NCBI GenBank assembly: GCA_937958105.1
Contig: CALFXJ010000002.1
Coordinates: 1-64,000, forward strand
Direction: 5' to 3'
Source: an uncultured Cellvibrio sp.
Lineage (GTDB): Bacteria > Pseudomonadota > Gammaproteobacteria > Pseudomonadales > Cellvibrionaceae
Length of the DNA: 64,000 nucleotides
Numbering within the stretch: position 1 is the stretch's first letter; each line of letters starts with the position of its first letter. Of this stretch, positions 26,435-35,148 are shown piece by piece. The position numbers were made by a program, and so were the translations under genes. The notes beneath the pieces are model-generated. The model worked only from the letters and a program-made list of their open reading frames with translations, ran no database searches and had not been told where the DNA came from.

Positions 26435-27328
26435 TTACTTCTCCATGTTTTTTACGAGGTGTTTATGGGTTATCTCTTTGAATTCATTGTGGTTGATGGG
26501 CTTGGTCAGGTAGGTGTCGCACCCTGCAAGGATACCTTTTAACTTATCGAACTTGGATGAACGGCTGGTCAGCATGATGACCGGTGTGGTTTTATTCAGC
26601 GCGGACCGCCGAATGGTTTTGCATACACTGTAGCCATCAAGGCCAGGCATAACCACATCGAGGAAGATAACATCATATTTTTCCTTTTCTGTGGCCCTGA
26701 CCGCTGCTTCACCATCGGCGACGGAATCCATCTTCACATCCATACTGTCAAATTCGATCGTCAGCTGACGACGCACGGCCAGACTGTCATCCGCCACCAG
26801 AACGCGGATATTTTTATGGCGGCCGCTTTGTTTCAGCTGCGTGCTTGTACCTATGGCTTTTATGTTGTGTGCTACCGTAGAACATGGTTCCACCTCAGAA
26901 CCAATTTTAAATTCCGGGTAGTAGTGAAGATGACGAATGGTGAAGTTATCCAGAGTCTGCAACAGCTTGGCGGGGTTTATGGGCCAGGGAATAATAAATT
27001 CCGATGCATTTTTATCATCTTGTATTTTTTGTCCCAGACGCAGTACCGGCTTGCGCTTCTCCCGACTGACCGTGGCCGAAAAACGCTGCCAGCAAACAAT
27101 CGCTTTGGGATCAGCCACATTCAGAATATGAATATCAGCTTCAATGGCGCGGGCCAGTTCAGCCGTGGAGGTCACATCATGGACGACGATAAGCTGATAA
27201 CACCGCTGACGATAGCGGGTAATACCAAAAACGCGTTCGAGTATCTCTATATCTCGTTCACTTGCCCCCACCAGTGCCACAGAAAAAACCCTGCCGGGCG
27301 ACTTCACTAAAGATGCTTGAGCGGTCAT
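26435..27328 (-). CDS. PilG-like response regulator with extra N-terminal pseudo-receiver
   Basis: Encodes 297 residues from the ATG at 27328, which has ribosome site AAGGA; a GTG 63 bp upstream is less likely. The C-terminal domain (about 172-297) is a normal receiver: D180-D181, phospho-acceptor D224 in IFLDVVMPG, TSR, and K276. It occupies the pilG place at the head of the Chp cluster. Residues 13-130 form a second alpha/beta domain with receiver-like spacing (VALVG, ADIHILNVADP, KPVLRLG, IIPWPINPAKLLQTLD) but without the acidic pair or clear phospho-aspartate. Canonical PilG has a single receiver of about 135 residues, so the N-domain is an addition of unknown role. Confidence 0.82.
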   Translation of the reverse strand: MTAQASLVKSPGRVFSVALVGASERDIEILERVFGITRYRQRCYQLIVVHDVTSTAELARAIEADIHILNVADPKAIVCWQRFSATVSREKRKPVLRLGQKIQDDKNASEFIIPWPINPAKLLQTLDNFTIRHLHYYPEFKIGSEVEPCSTVAHNIKAIGTSTQLKQSGRHKNIRVLVADDSLAVRRQLTIEFDSMDVKMDSVADGEAAVRATEKEKYDVIFLDVVMPGLDGYSVCKTIRRSALNKTTPVIMLTSRSSKFDKLKGILAGCDTYLTKPINHNEFKEITHKHLVKNMEK

Positions 27329-27785
27329 TGATGATAATCCTTGCGCGAACGCAGCATAAAAAAAATAAAAATGCGCCAAAGTGGATTTCACACTGGCAAT
27401 ACAATTTTAGATGAGTGTTGCGACGCAGCAATAATTTTTTGCGCCACAAAAAATAATGGCGCGATTTGCTTCAAATAGCTTGATTAAGTTTTTTGCTGCT
27501 TATTGTGTCAGCAAGATGAATTATGCGAAAAAATCTTATCAAAATCGAATAAAAAACTCCTTTTAAATCACCACCTTATAAATCAAAGCAAAACTACGTC
27601 ACACTAGGTTTTTTGTGCCAACTTATAAATTTTTTAATTTCGAAAAAATATTTTTTTAAAAAAAACATGAATATTTAATCTATGGACGCTACATTTGAAC
27701 AACTAGAATCCATAATGAATTCAACGAACAATAATTTAACTTCAGCAAGTAAAAAAATTTTATTTTTGGTAAGAGGAAATCTGTA
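27329..27785. promoter_or_regulatory. AT-rich divergent intergenic region
   Basis: This 457-bp gap separates the leftward Chp cluster from the rightward MHYT gene. It is strikingly AT-rich with runs of A and T (for example 27637-27666), unlike the GC-rich coding DNA around it. It should contain the promoters of both divergent units, and the composition suggests nucleoid-protein binding. I could not assign individual -35/-10 boxes with confidence. Ribosome site AGAGGAAA precedes the MHYT start. Confidence 0.6.
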
Positions 27786-28574
27786 ATGGAGATGGAAGGA
27801 AGCTACAACTGGTTTTTGGTCATTCTCTCTTTTCTTGTCTCAGTCTTTGGCGCTTTCACCGGCCTGCAAATCACAAATGGAATGAAATCCTCTAAAGCCG
27901 GACCCTCGCTGGTCTGGATTATTGCGGCGGCTGTTTCCCTCGGCGGCGGCGCTATCTGGACCATGCACTTCATCGGCATGCTTGCTTATCAGGTGCCTAT
28001 GGATGTGGGTTATGAACCGGGCTTAACCTTCCTTTCGCTACTCATCGCCGTTGCCGCTGTGGGTATCGGCCTCTACATTGCCGTGAGTGGTCAGCTGTCG
28101 ATTGCGCGCCTGCTCGGCGCAGGGCTGTTTACCGGTCTGGCGGTTGCCTCCATGCACTACATCGGTATGGAGGCCATGGTGATGCACGGCAGCATGAAGT
28201 ACGACAGCACGCTGGTGGGTGTATCGCTCGCTATTGCTATTGTGGCAGCCACTGTCGCCCTGTGGCTTGCCGTTAACCTCAAGGGCACGCTGCTGATGCT
28301 CGGCAGTGCCGTAATTATGGCCATCGCCGTATGCGGCATGCATTACACGGGAATGGCGGCGATGTCGATGGTCCATGACCATACCGCCGAGCATGTCATC
28401 ATCGAAAATTCCATGAGTCCCATGACCATGGGCCTGTTTATCTTCTGCGCCAGTATGTTCTTACTGGTCATCTGTCTGATTATGTCTTTGAACCAGCTCA
28501 GCAGTCGCATGGAAGAAGAATTGGGAGAATTGGGAGAGCCGGAAAGCCCACAAGAGGCTTACGCAAAGACGTAA
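27786..28574 (+). CDS. Free-standing MHYT-domain membrane sensor
   Basis: Encodes 262 residues with about seven transmembrane helices. The MHYT motif appears three times: MHFIGM near residue 60, MHYIGM near 124 and MHYTGMAAM near 184, each at a helix end with the methionine, histidine and tyrosine proposed to bind copper. The family (YkoW/CoxC type) is predicted to sense O2, CO or NO. Unlike most members it has no GGDEF, EAL or kinase output; only an acidic tail of about 25 residues follows. It precedes hypX by 62 bp on the same strand with no visible terminator. Signalling through a partner protein is inferred. Confidence 0.87.
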   Translation: MEMEGSYNWFLVILSFLVSVFGAFTGLQITNGMKSSKAGPSLVWIIAAAVSLGGGAIWTMHFIGMLAYQVPMDVGYEPGLTFLSLLIAVAAVGIGLYIAVSGQLSIARLLGAGLFTGLAVASMHYIGMEAMVMHGSMKYDSTLVGVSLAIAIVAATVALWLAVNLKGTLLMLGSAVIMAIAVCGMHYTGMAAMSMVHDHTAEHVIIENSMSPMTMGLFIFCASMFLLVICLIMSLNQLSSRMEEELGELGEPESPQEAYAKT

Positions 28575-28636
28575 CCCGTCCGCTGTAAACCAAGCGCGCA
28601 TACACTCACTTAGGCCCACATTGGGAGGGATCTGCC

Positions 28637-30361
28637 TTGAACATTTTATTGTTTGCTTCAGCCTATAACGGAATGTGTCAACGTGTGCATCGGGAGCTGG
28701 AGGCGGAGAATCACCGCGTTTCCATCGAACTCTCCTCCAACGAAGACGTTATGCAGGAAGCCGTTGCGCAATTTGAACCGGACTTGATCATCTGTCCTTT
28801 CCTCAAACATCGCGTCCCCGAAGCTATCTGGAGGAAGCACCTGTGCCTGATTGTCCATCCCGGTATTGAAGGTGATCGGGGACCTTCGTCGCTGGACTGG
28901 GCTATCGATATGGAGCACCCCGAGTGGGGCGTGACCCTGCTGCAGGCCGATGCAGAGATGGATGCGGGTGATATCTGGGCCACGAGCAACTTTCCGCTGC
29001 GCCAGGCCGCCAAAGCGAGCATATATCGTCGCGAAGTGATCTCTACTGCTGTAGCCGAAATCAAAAGGATTCTGCTGCAAGCCATTCAAAAACCAGACTT
29101 TCAGCCCCGCCCGCTGGATTACAGCAATCCCGAGGTGAAAGGCAAATGTCTGCCGCTCATGCGTCAGGACTGGCGGAAGATTGACTGGTTCAAAGACGGC
29201 ACCACCACGGTTGCCAAAAAGATTAATGCTGCCGATAGTTTTCCCGGTGTGCTGGATGATATCGCAGGCAATGCCGTATACCTGTTTGGCGCCCGCGCTG
29301 AGTACCGCCGCACCGACGCCCGGCCGGGCGAGTTGATTGGTTATCGTGACGGTGCCATCTGTCGCGCTACGCGGGACGGCAGCGTCTGGATTCGTCAGAT
29401 GAAGCTGGCCCAGCAGGGTGAAAAAACCTATTTCAAATTACCCGCATTACAGGTTGTCACCCAGCAGTTTCACAACCCGGAAGAATTTCTCTACCTGAAA
29501 GCCATCGATTCCGATGTACAGCAGGACATCAAAACCAAAATCAAGAATGGGGTCGCTTACCTCACTTTCGATTTTTACAACGGTGCAATGAATACCGAAC
29601 AGTGCCTGGCTTTGCTCGCCACACTGCGCGACCTGCGTGCCCGTAACGATATTCGTGTCATTGCTCTGCTCGGTGGCGAAGATTTCTGGAGCAATGGCAT
29701 CCACCTGAATTGCATCGAAGCCTCGGCCGATCCCGCTCATGAATCCTGGCGCAATATCAACGCGATTGATGATGTGGTTCAGGAGATTCTCCATATGGAT
29801 AACAAGATCACGGTAGCGGCCCTGCGCAACAATGCCGGCGCCGGCGGCGCCATCATGCCACTGGCCTGTGACTCGGTCCTGATACGTGATGGTGTTGTAC
29901 TGAATCCTCATTACCAGACCATGGGGCTTTATGGCTCGGAGTACTGGACATACCTTCTGCCCAGACGCGTTGGCCAGCATCTTGCCCTTGAACTCACCAA
30001 TCAGTGTATGCCGCTGCTGGCCAAGGTTGCCAAATCGATCGGGATGGTCGATGAAGTTTTGCCGGAAGACTGGGCGTTATACCACCAGTCGCTGCAGACA
30101 GCCTGTGAAGCATTGACCGGCGATGAGGTGTTTTTCCGTACACTGGAACAAAAGCAACAGCGACGTATAGCCGATGAATGCGTGCAGCCACTGGAAACTT
30201 ATCGCACAGCTGAGCTGAAGCAGATGAAGGCGATCTTTGATAATCCGGACAGTGACTACCACAAGCTGCGTTACAACTTTGTCCACAAGATCACCTGTGG
30301 CAAGACACCGGCACGGCTCGTCCAGCATGCAAAAAAGGAGAAGGCATTACAGATCGCTTAA
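28637..30361 (+). CDS. hypX: HypX/HoxX-type formyl transferase / crotonase fusion
   Basis: Encodes 574 residues in two domains. The N-terminal half (1 to about 270) is a formyltransferase with the HypX-typical VHPGIEGDRGPSSLDWAI near 75-92. The C-terminal half (about 300-560) is an enoyl-CoA hydratase fold with LLGGEDFWSNGIHLN, NAGAGGAIMPLACD and YGSEYWTYLLPRRVG. In known HypX the first domain transfers formyl from formyl-tetrahydrofolate to CoA and the second splits formyl-CoA to CO, the ligand for NiFe-hydrogenase made under oxygen. The start is TTG with a strong GGGAGGGA site. No hydrogenase gene lies in this window, which is unusual since hypX usually accompanies hyp or hox genes. Confidence 0.88.
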   Translation: MNILLFASAYNGMCQRVHRELEAENHRVSIELSSNEDVMQEAVAQFEPDLIICPFLKHRVPEAIWRKHLCLIVHPGIEGDRGPSSLDWAIDMEHPEWGVTLLQADAEMDAGDIWATSNFPLRQAAKASIYRREVISTAVAEIKRILLQAIQKPDFQPRPLDYSNPEVKGKCLPLMRQDWRKIDWFKDGTTTVAKKINAADSFPGVLDDIAGNAVYLFGARAEYRRTDARPGELIGYRDGAICRATRDGSVWIRQMKLAQQGEKTYFKLPALQVVTQQFHNPEEFLYLKAIDSDVQQDIKTKIKNGVAYLTFDFYNGAMNTEQCLALLATLRDLRARNDIRVIALLGGEDFWSNGIHLNCIEASADPAHESWRNINAIDDVVQEILHMDNKITVAALRNNAGAGGAIMPLACDSVLIRDGVVLNPHYQTMGLYGSEYWTYLLPRRVGQHLALELTNQCMPLLAKVAKSIGMVDEVLPEDWALYHQSLQTACEALTGDEVFFRTLEQKQQRRIADECVQPLETYRTAELKQMKAIFDNPDSDYHKLRYNFVHKITCGKTPARLVQHAKKEKALQIA

Positions 30362-30453
30362 TGGCAGCAGCCTTTTCCGCGGCCATCACGTAAAGATTCT
30401 GCAATAAGCATCAGGGAAGATGCAGAAGTAAAACTGCTGTTACGCTACCGGTG

Positions 30454-30945
30454 TTACTCCACCGGAATAGTGCAGTCCACATTGCGCCCTTGATTCAGAC
30501 ACAGAGACAGGCACTCGCCGAGAAACTGATTGATCTGCAATTTTTCGTCGCTGTGATACATAGCCTGATTGGGATACTCATAACGCGGACGTAAACGTCT
30601 GTGACCTTCCCAGGCCAGCACCTCAGCGACCTTGGCATCGTGATACATCCGCACGGTTAAACAGGGCATCTGTAACCAGCGTGTCACAGGAGCAACCGGC
30701 GACTGACGGAACTGAAATGTCGTGGTGTAGGGAGACCGTTCAATCACCCGCAGTATCTGTAACCACTCCTGAGAACCACGGGTCACCATAAAACGGTATT
30801 CGCCCAGACTCAGATCGGTGACGAGTTTTTGCAAGCGCAGATAATTAGCTTCGCACTCTGCCATCTGCAAAGGAAAATCCACCTTATAAGGTTCCTTGTA
30901 AGTGGCGTCTTCAGCTATATGCCTGGTGAGGCGAAGTGTATACAT
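30454..30945 (-). CDS. yqiB: DUF1249 family protein YqiB
   Basis: Encodes about 163 residues. Family signatures are MAECEANYLRL near residue 27, the PCLTVRMYHDAKVAEVL stretch, and RYEYPN...DEKLQINQFL near the C-terminus, closely following E. coli YqiB. Function is unknown; in many gammaproteobacteria it lies between nudF and cpdA, and nudF is directly upstream here. The start is uncertain: the ATG at 30945 lacks a good ribosome site and upstream ATG (30984) or TTG codons could extend it by 13-14 residues. It converges on hypX with a 92-bp gap. Confidence 0.87.
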   Translation of the reverse strand: MYTLRLTRHIAEDATYKEPYKVDFPLQMAECEANYLRLQKLVTDLSLGEYRFMVTRGSQEWLQILRVIERSPYTTTFQFRQSPVAPVTRWLQMPCLTVRMYHDAKVAEVLAWEGHRRLRPRYEYPNQAMYHSDEKLQINQFLGECLSLCLNQGRNVDCTIPVE

Positions 30946-31047
30946 AGATATAATTTCAATTGGTAAGACGATACGACCCGCCATCAAAGATGGGCTGACA
31001 CAAAATAAGTCATCTTGAATCTAGTGTTAGCCAGGCGCGGTATTAAG

Positions 31048-31677
31048 TCAATCGACAGATTCGACATATTGCGCCTGCAGACGGGGGCGATTAATTTGCA
31101 GCCATTGCAGGCAGATCAAGGCTGCCGCGTTGTTGAATGCTCCTTCGAGAAGTTCAGCAAAGACATCCTCTGCAGCAAGTACATGCATTTTGATATCTTC
31201 ACCTTCCTCCGGCAATCCGTAGATTCCGCCAGCCTGACTCAGATCACAGAGACCGCAATATAGGTGCAGTTTCTCATCACTGCCACCCGGACTGGACAGA
31301 TAATTGCAGATATATTCCATGGCGTAGGGCGAGACATTGGCTTCTTCAATAAGTTCGCGACGGGCAACCTCTTCCGGCGTTTCACCCGCTTCCAACATAC
31401 CGGCAACCACTTCGTAACACCAGGGCCCATTGGGCTCATCCATGGCGCCTACGCGAAACTGTTCAACCAGGCCGATCAAGTCATTAACCGGGTCATACAG
31501 CACCACGGCAACAGCTTCACCACGGATAAACAGTTCACGCCCGATCTCCCGGCCCCAGCCGCCATTGAATAACTTGTGGCGAAGGAAGACTTTTTCAACA
31601 CGGAAGAAGCGCTTATAGAGTTCCTCACGACGAATGATTTCCACATCGTCGCGGCTGAAGCGGGGTTTATCGATCAT
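31048..31677 (-). CDS. nudF: ADP-ribose pyrophosphatase
   Basis: Encodes 209 residues of the ADP-ribose hydrolase branch of Nudix enzymes. The Nudix box GMLEAGETPEEVARRELIEE is complete, so Mg-dependent hydrolysis of ADP-ribose to AMP and ribose-5-phosphate is expected in the cytoplasm. The preceding strand LVEQFRVGAMDEP and following YEVVAG are typical. It lies upstream of yqiB and downstream of thiC, matching the order seen in Pseudomonas. Confidence 0.95.
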   Translation of the reverse strand: MIDKPRFSRDDVEIIRREELYKRFFRVEKVFLRHKLFNGGWGREIGRELFIRGEAVAVVLYDPVNDLIGLVEQFRVGAMDEPNGPWCYEVVAGMLEAGETPEEVARRELIEEANVSPYAMEYICNYLSSPGGSDEKLHLYCGLCDLSQAGGIYGLPEEGEDIKMHVLAAEDVFAELLEGAFNNAAALICLQWLQINRPRLQAQYVESVD

Positions 31678-31722
31678 GGGCTGGGCCTATTGTTCTGTAG
31701 CCTATAAAAATCTAAGCGAAGC

Positions 31723-31750
31723 GGCGGATCAGAAAATTTTCTGACCCGCC
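31723..31750. terminator. Hairpin downstream of thiC
   Basis: Near-perfect palindrome GGCGG-A-TCAGAAAATTTTCTGA-C-CCGCC. On the leftward transcript it follows thiC by about 33 nt and precedes a T-rich stretch near 31705-31715, so it may end the thiD-thiC unit before nudF. Confidence 0.55.
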
Positions 31751-31782
31751 CTGCGGGAGATATTAATGTATCGCAAACAAGG

Positions 31783-33702
31783 TTACACCTTGTGGTAAAT
31801 CTCGGCCCCCTGCTCTAAAAACTCGCGGGACTTCTGCTGCATCTCCGCTTCGACGTCAATCATCCTGACGACCTGATCCTCAGCCACAGCCGACAGGTCG
31901 GCCCCCTGCTGCGCCGCATAATCCCGCACTTCCTGGGTGATCTTCATCGAGCAGAATTTCGGACCGCACATGGAGCAGAAGTGCGCAACCTTGGCAGATT
32001 CCTTCGGCAGGGTTTCATCGTGATATGAGCGCGCGGTGTCCGGATCAAGACCAAGATTGAACTGATCTTCCCAACGGAATTCAAAACGCGCCTTGGACAA
32101 AGCGTTATCGCGCAGCTGCGCACCGGGATGGCCTTTTGCCAGGTCAGCAGCATGGGCCGCAATCTTGTAGGTGATGATGCCCTCTTTCACGTCATCCTTG
32201 TTCGGCAATCCCAGGTGCTCTTTGGGGGTAACGTAACACAACATGGCACAACCATACCAACCGATCATCGCCGCACCTATGCCGGAGGTGATGTGGTCAT
32301 AGCCTGGTGCGATGTCGGTCGTCAGCGGGCCGAGCGTATAGAACGGAGCCTCGTCGCAGACTTCCAGTTGCTTCTCCATGTTTTCCTTGATCATGTGCAT
32401 AGGCACGTGACCCGGCCCTTCGATCATCACCTGTACATCATGCTTCCAGGCAATCTTGGTGAGTTCGCCGAGCGTCTCCAGCTCACCAAATTGCGCTTCG
32501 TCATTTGCATCGGCAATAGAACCCGGACGCAAACCATCACCCAGTGAAAAGCTGACATCGTAGGCTTTCATGATTTCACAGATGTCTTCGAAGTGGGTAT
32601 AGAGGAAATTTTCTTTATGATGCGCAAGACACCATTTCGCCATGATGGACCCACCACGCGACACGATGCCGGTTACGCGCTTCGCTGTCAGTGGAACGTA
32701 ACGCAGCAGCACGCCCGCATGGATCGTAAAATAATCTACGCCCTGCTCTGCCTGTTCGATCAAGGTATCGCGGAAGATCTCCCAGGTGAGGTCTTCGGCA
32801 ATGCCGTCTACTTTTTCCAGGGCCTGGTAAATCGGTACCGTACCAATGGGCACATGAGAGTTGCGGATAATCCATTCGCGGGTTTCGTGAATATTTTTCC
32901 CGGTGGATAAATCCATCACTGTGTCTGCGCCCCAACGGGTACCCCAGGTAAGTTTTTCCACTTCTTCTTCAATTGAGGAACCCAGTGCGGAGTTGCCGAT
33001 ATTGCCGTTGATCTTAACCAGGAAGTTACGGCCGATGATCATCGGCTCCAGCTCTGGATGGTTGATGTTTGCCGGAATAATCGCACGGCCCCGGGCAACT
33101 TCTGAACGCACGAACTCAGGGGTAATTTCATCGGGGATGCTCGCACCAAAGCTCATCCCTTTATGCTGCTGATTCAACACGCCCAGTTCGCGCGCCTGTG
33201 CTAGAGCCATGTTTTCACGGATAGCGATATATTCCATCTCCGGCGTAATGATGCCTTTTTTTGCATAGTGCATCTGCGATACGTTCATGCCGGGCCTGGC
33301 GCGACGCGGCTGGCGAGTGAGATTAAAACGCAGGTGCGCCAGCTTCGGATCGTGGAGCCGTTCTTTGGTGAATGTTGATGAATTGTCGGTCAGGATCTCG
33401 GTGTCCTTGCGCTCTTCAATCCAGGCGGTGCGCACATCCGGTAAACCCTGGCGCAGATCAATCTGCACATTCGGATCGGTGTAAGGACCGGAAGTATCAT
33501 AAACCCGCACCGGTGGATTCTGTTCACCGCCGAATGCGGTGGGTGTGTCTGCAAGAGAAATTTCCCGCATGGGTACACGTAAATCAGGCCGTGAGCCTTG
33601 CACATAGATTTTTTTTGAACCGGCGAATGGCTGAATGGAGGCGGCGTCTACCTGAGCACTTTTACTCAGGATTTTTTCGGCAAGATTCTGATTGCTGTTC
33701 AT
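31783..33702 (-). CDS. thiC: Phosphomethylpyrimidine synthase ThiC
   Basis: Encodes 639 residues, full length for proteobacterial ThiC. This radical SAM enzyme rearranges aminoimidazole ribotide to hydroxymethylpyrimidine phosphate for thiamine synthesis. The C-terminal cluster motif CSMCGPKFC (CxxCx4C) is intact, and the core contains EGPGHVPMHMIKENM and LTTDIAPGYDHI. The ATG has ribosome site GAGGGA. It follows thiD by 36 bp and shares its TPP riboswitch. Confidence 0.97.
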   Translation of the reverse strand: MNSNQNLAEKILSKSAQVDAASIQPFAGSKKIYVQGSRPDLRVPMREISLADTPTAFGGEQNPPVRVYDTSGPYTDPNVQIDLRQGLPDVRTAWIEERKDTEILTDNSSTFTKERLHDPKLAHLRFNLTRQPRRARPGMNVSQMHYAKKGIITPEMEYIAIRENMALAQARELGVLNQQHKGMSFGASIPDEITPEFVRSEVARGRAIIPANINHPELEPMIIGRNFLVKINGNIGNSALGSSIEEEVEKLTWGTRWGADTVMDLSTGKNIHETREWIIRNSHVPIGTVPIYQALEKVDGIAEDLTWEIFRDTLIEQAEQGVDYFTIHAGVLLRYVPLTAKRVTGIVSRGGSIMAKWCLAHHKENFLYTHFEDICEIMKAYDVSFSLGDGLRPGSIADANDEAQFGELETLGELTKIAWKHDVQVMIEGPGHVPMHMIKENMEKQLEVCDEAPFYTLGPLTTDIAPGYDHITSGIGAAMIGWYGCAMLCYVTPKEHLGLPNKDDVKEGIITYKIAAHAADLAKGHPGAQLRDNALSKARFEFRWEDQFNLGLDPDTARSYHDETLPKESAKVAHFCSMCGPKFCSMKITQEVRDYAAQQGADLSAVAEDQVVRMIDVEAEMQQKSREFLEQGAEIYHKV

Positions 33703-33738
33703 GGGGATTCCCTCTTGTAAGCCAGTGAGTGATCGTTA

Positions 33739-34560
33739 TTAATAAAATGAATGGAAGTGATGAACCGGCCCTGCTCCCTGACCGATATGCAGCTCATCGG
33801 CGCGGGTCAGCGCCTGATGGAGATAGGTTTTAGCCTGGGCAACAGCCTCGGGCAACGGCAACTGCCGGGCCAGTCCCGCCGCAATCGCTGAAGCGAGTGT
33901 GCAGCCCGTGCCGTGGGTATTGCGCGTAGCAAGGCGTGGTGCGGAAAAAATCTGCATACCCGCATCGCTCAGCAGTAAATCGTCCGCCTGGGCTTCGTTA
34001 CCGTGACCACCTTTGATCAACACGGCAGATGCACCCAGTGCGCGCAATTGTTCCGCCTGACGCAGACGGTCCGCCTGAGTCTGCGCCGGTACATCATTCA
34101 GCAAGGCGGCGGCTTCAAACAGGTTGGGGGTAATCAAGGCCGCTCGCGGCAGCAAGCGGGAGATAAGTGCCTGGATCGCATCTTCAGCCAATAACCGGTC
34201 GCCACTGGTGGCAACCATCACCGGATCAACCACCACCGGGATATCCGCGTAATCCTCCAGGCCATCCGCCACCGCATGAATAATGTCTGCCGTCGCCAGC
34301 ATGCCGGTTTTGATGGCGCCAACCGGGATATCCACCAGCACTGAATGAATCTGCTTGCGTACAAAATCCGGTGGCACCGGCCAAACGCCCTGCACGCCCT
34401 GCGTGTTCTGCGCCGTCAATGAGGTAATCGCGCTGCAACCAAATACCCCCAGGGCTGAAAAGGTTTTTAAATCAGCCTGGATACCGGCACCACCGCCACT
34501 GTCGCTGCCAGCGATAGTCAGAGCTATTGGAGTAGAAGGTTCAAAGATCGGTGAAGTCAT
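33739..34560 (-). CDS. thiD: Hydroxymethylpyrimidine/phosphomethylpyrimidine kinase
   Basis: Encodes 273 residues from the ATG at 34560; the frame is open 60 bp further into the leader but that part has no homology. The start region TIAGSDSGGGAGIQADLKTF, the VVDPVMVATSGDRLL segment and the anion-hole motif NTHGTGCTLASAIAA are typical of ThiD in the ribokinase fold. It phosphorylates HMP twice to HMP-PP, the pyrimidine precursor of thiamine. It is the first gene after the TPP riboswitch and makes an operon with thiC. There is no fused ThiE domain. Confidence 0.95.
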   Translation of the reverse strand: MTSPIFEPSTPIALTIAGSDSGGGAGIQADLKTFSALGVFGCSAITSLTAQNTQGVQGVWPVPPDFVRKQIHSVLVDIPVGAIKTGMLATADIIHAVADGLEDYADIPVVVDPVMVATSGDRLLAEDAIQALISRLLPRAALITPNLFEAAALLNDVPAQTQADRLRQAEQLRALGASAVLIKGGHGNEAQADDLLLSDAGMQIFSAPRLATRNTHGTGCTLASAIAAGLARQLPLPEAVAQAKTYLHQALTRADELHIGQGAGPVHHFHSFY

Positions 34561-34644
34561 GGTGTTTCCGCTGGTGATAAATAAAGGGCGCGGAAACGGC
34601 AGGAGAACAAGCCGACACATCTGACAGGGCTTGCGTGACTCTCG

Positions 34645-34725
34645 TTGCTCTCGTTTCCTACGCCGGTACTAACCGGATCAGGTCGACGGGTATTTCTCAG
34701 CCAAAAAACATCAGCACCCCGACAA
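34645..34725 (-). promoter_or_regulatory. TPP riboswitch upstream of thiD-thiC
   Basis: On the minus strand the leader reads TCGGGGTGCTGATG, then GGCTGAGAAATACCC, then GACCTGATCCGGTTAGTACC and GGCGTAGGAAACGAG. These are the conserved blocks of the thiamine pyrophosphate aptamer (THI box) in the right order. It ends about 85 nt before the thiD start and should repress thiD-thiC when TPP is abundant. Confidence 0.95.
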
Positions 34726-35148
34726 GATTGGGGGGCAGTCTAGAGAACTCACGAGGGCATGTAAAGCGAGGCACCGGCGGCTTGCCCGCATACGCATTAC
34801 TGACAGCATCTGACATTCGCACGCGCCATACTCGCTCCCGTTATTGAGCGCTCTGAAACCGTGCGCACCGAAATGCTGTCGCGCCGCCCATTTTTTTTAA
34901 TCGACAGGTGAATCCGAACGCACTGTTAATGGAGTCTTAATAACCGTCTCGTAGTCTTGACGGTCATGAGCCAAGATGCCGGGATTTGCGTAAACTGCGC
35001 AGGGATCATGGTTACACTTAATGACAATCGTCATGTTTACTCTTTTTAACTTGCTGGGTTAAAGTGCCCGCTCGACCACCCCAGCGCAACTCGCTACACT
35101 CACCGCTGCTATGCGTTTGCTTATTGGATGATTTTTTTGGACACCTCT
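34726..35148. promoter_or_regulatory. Divergent intergenic region between the thiD leader and tolC
   Basis: About 420 bp with no gene. It must hold the promoter for the riboswitch leader on one strand and for tolC on the other. A run of T's at 34891-34899 and the palindromic GACAATCGTC near 35022-35031 are visible, but I cannot assign promoters or operators with confidence. Confidence 0.45.
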
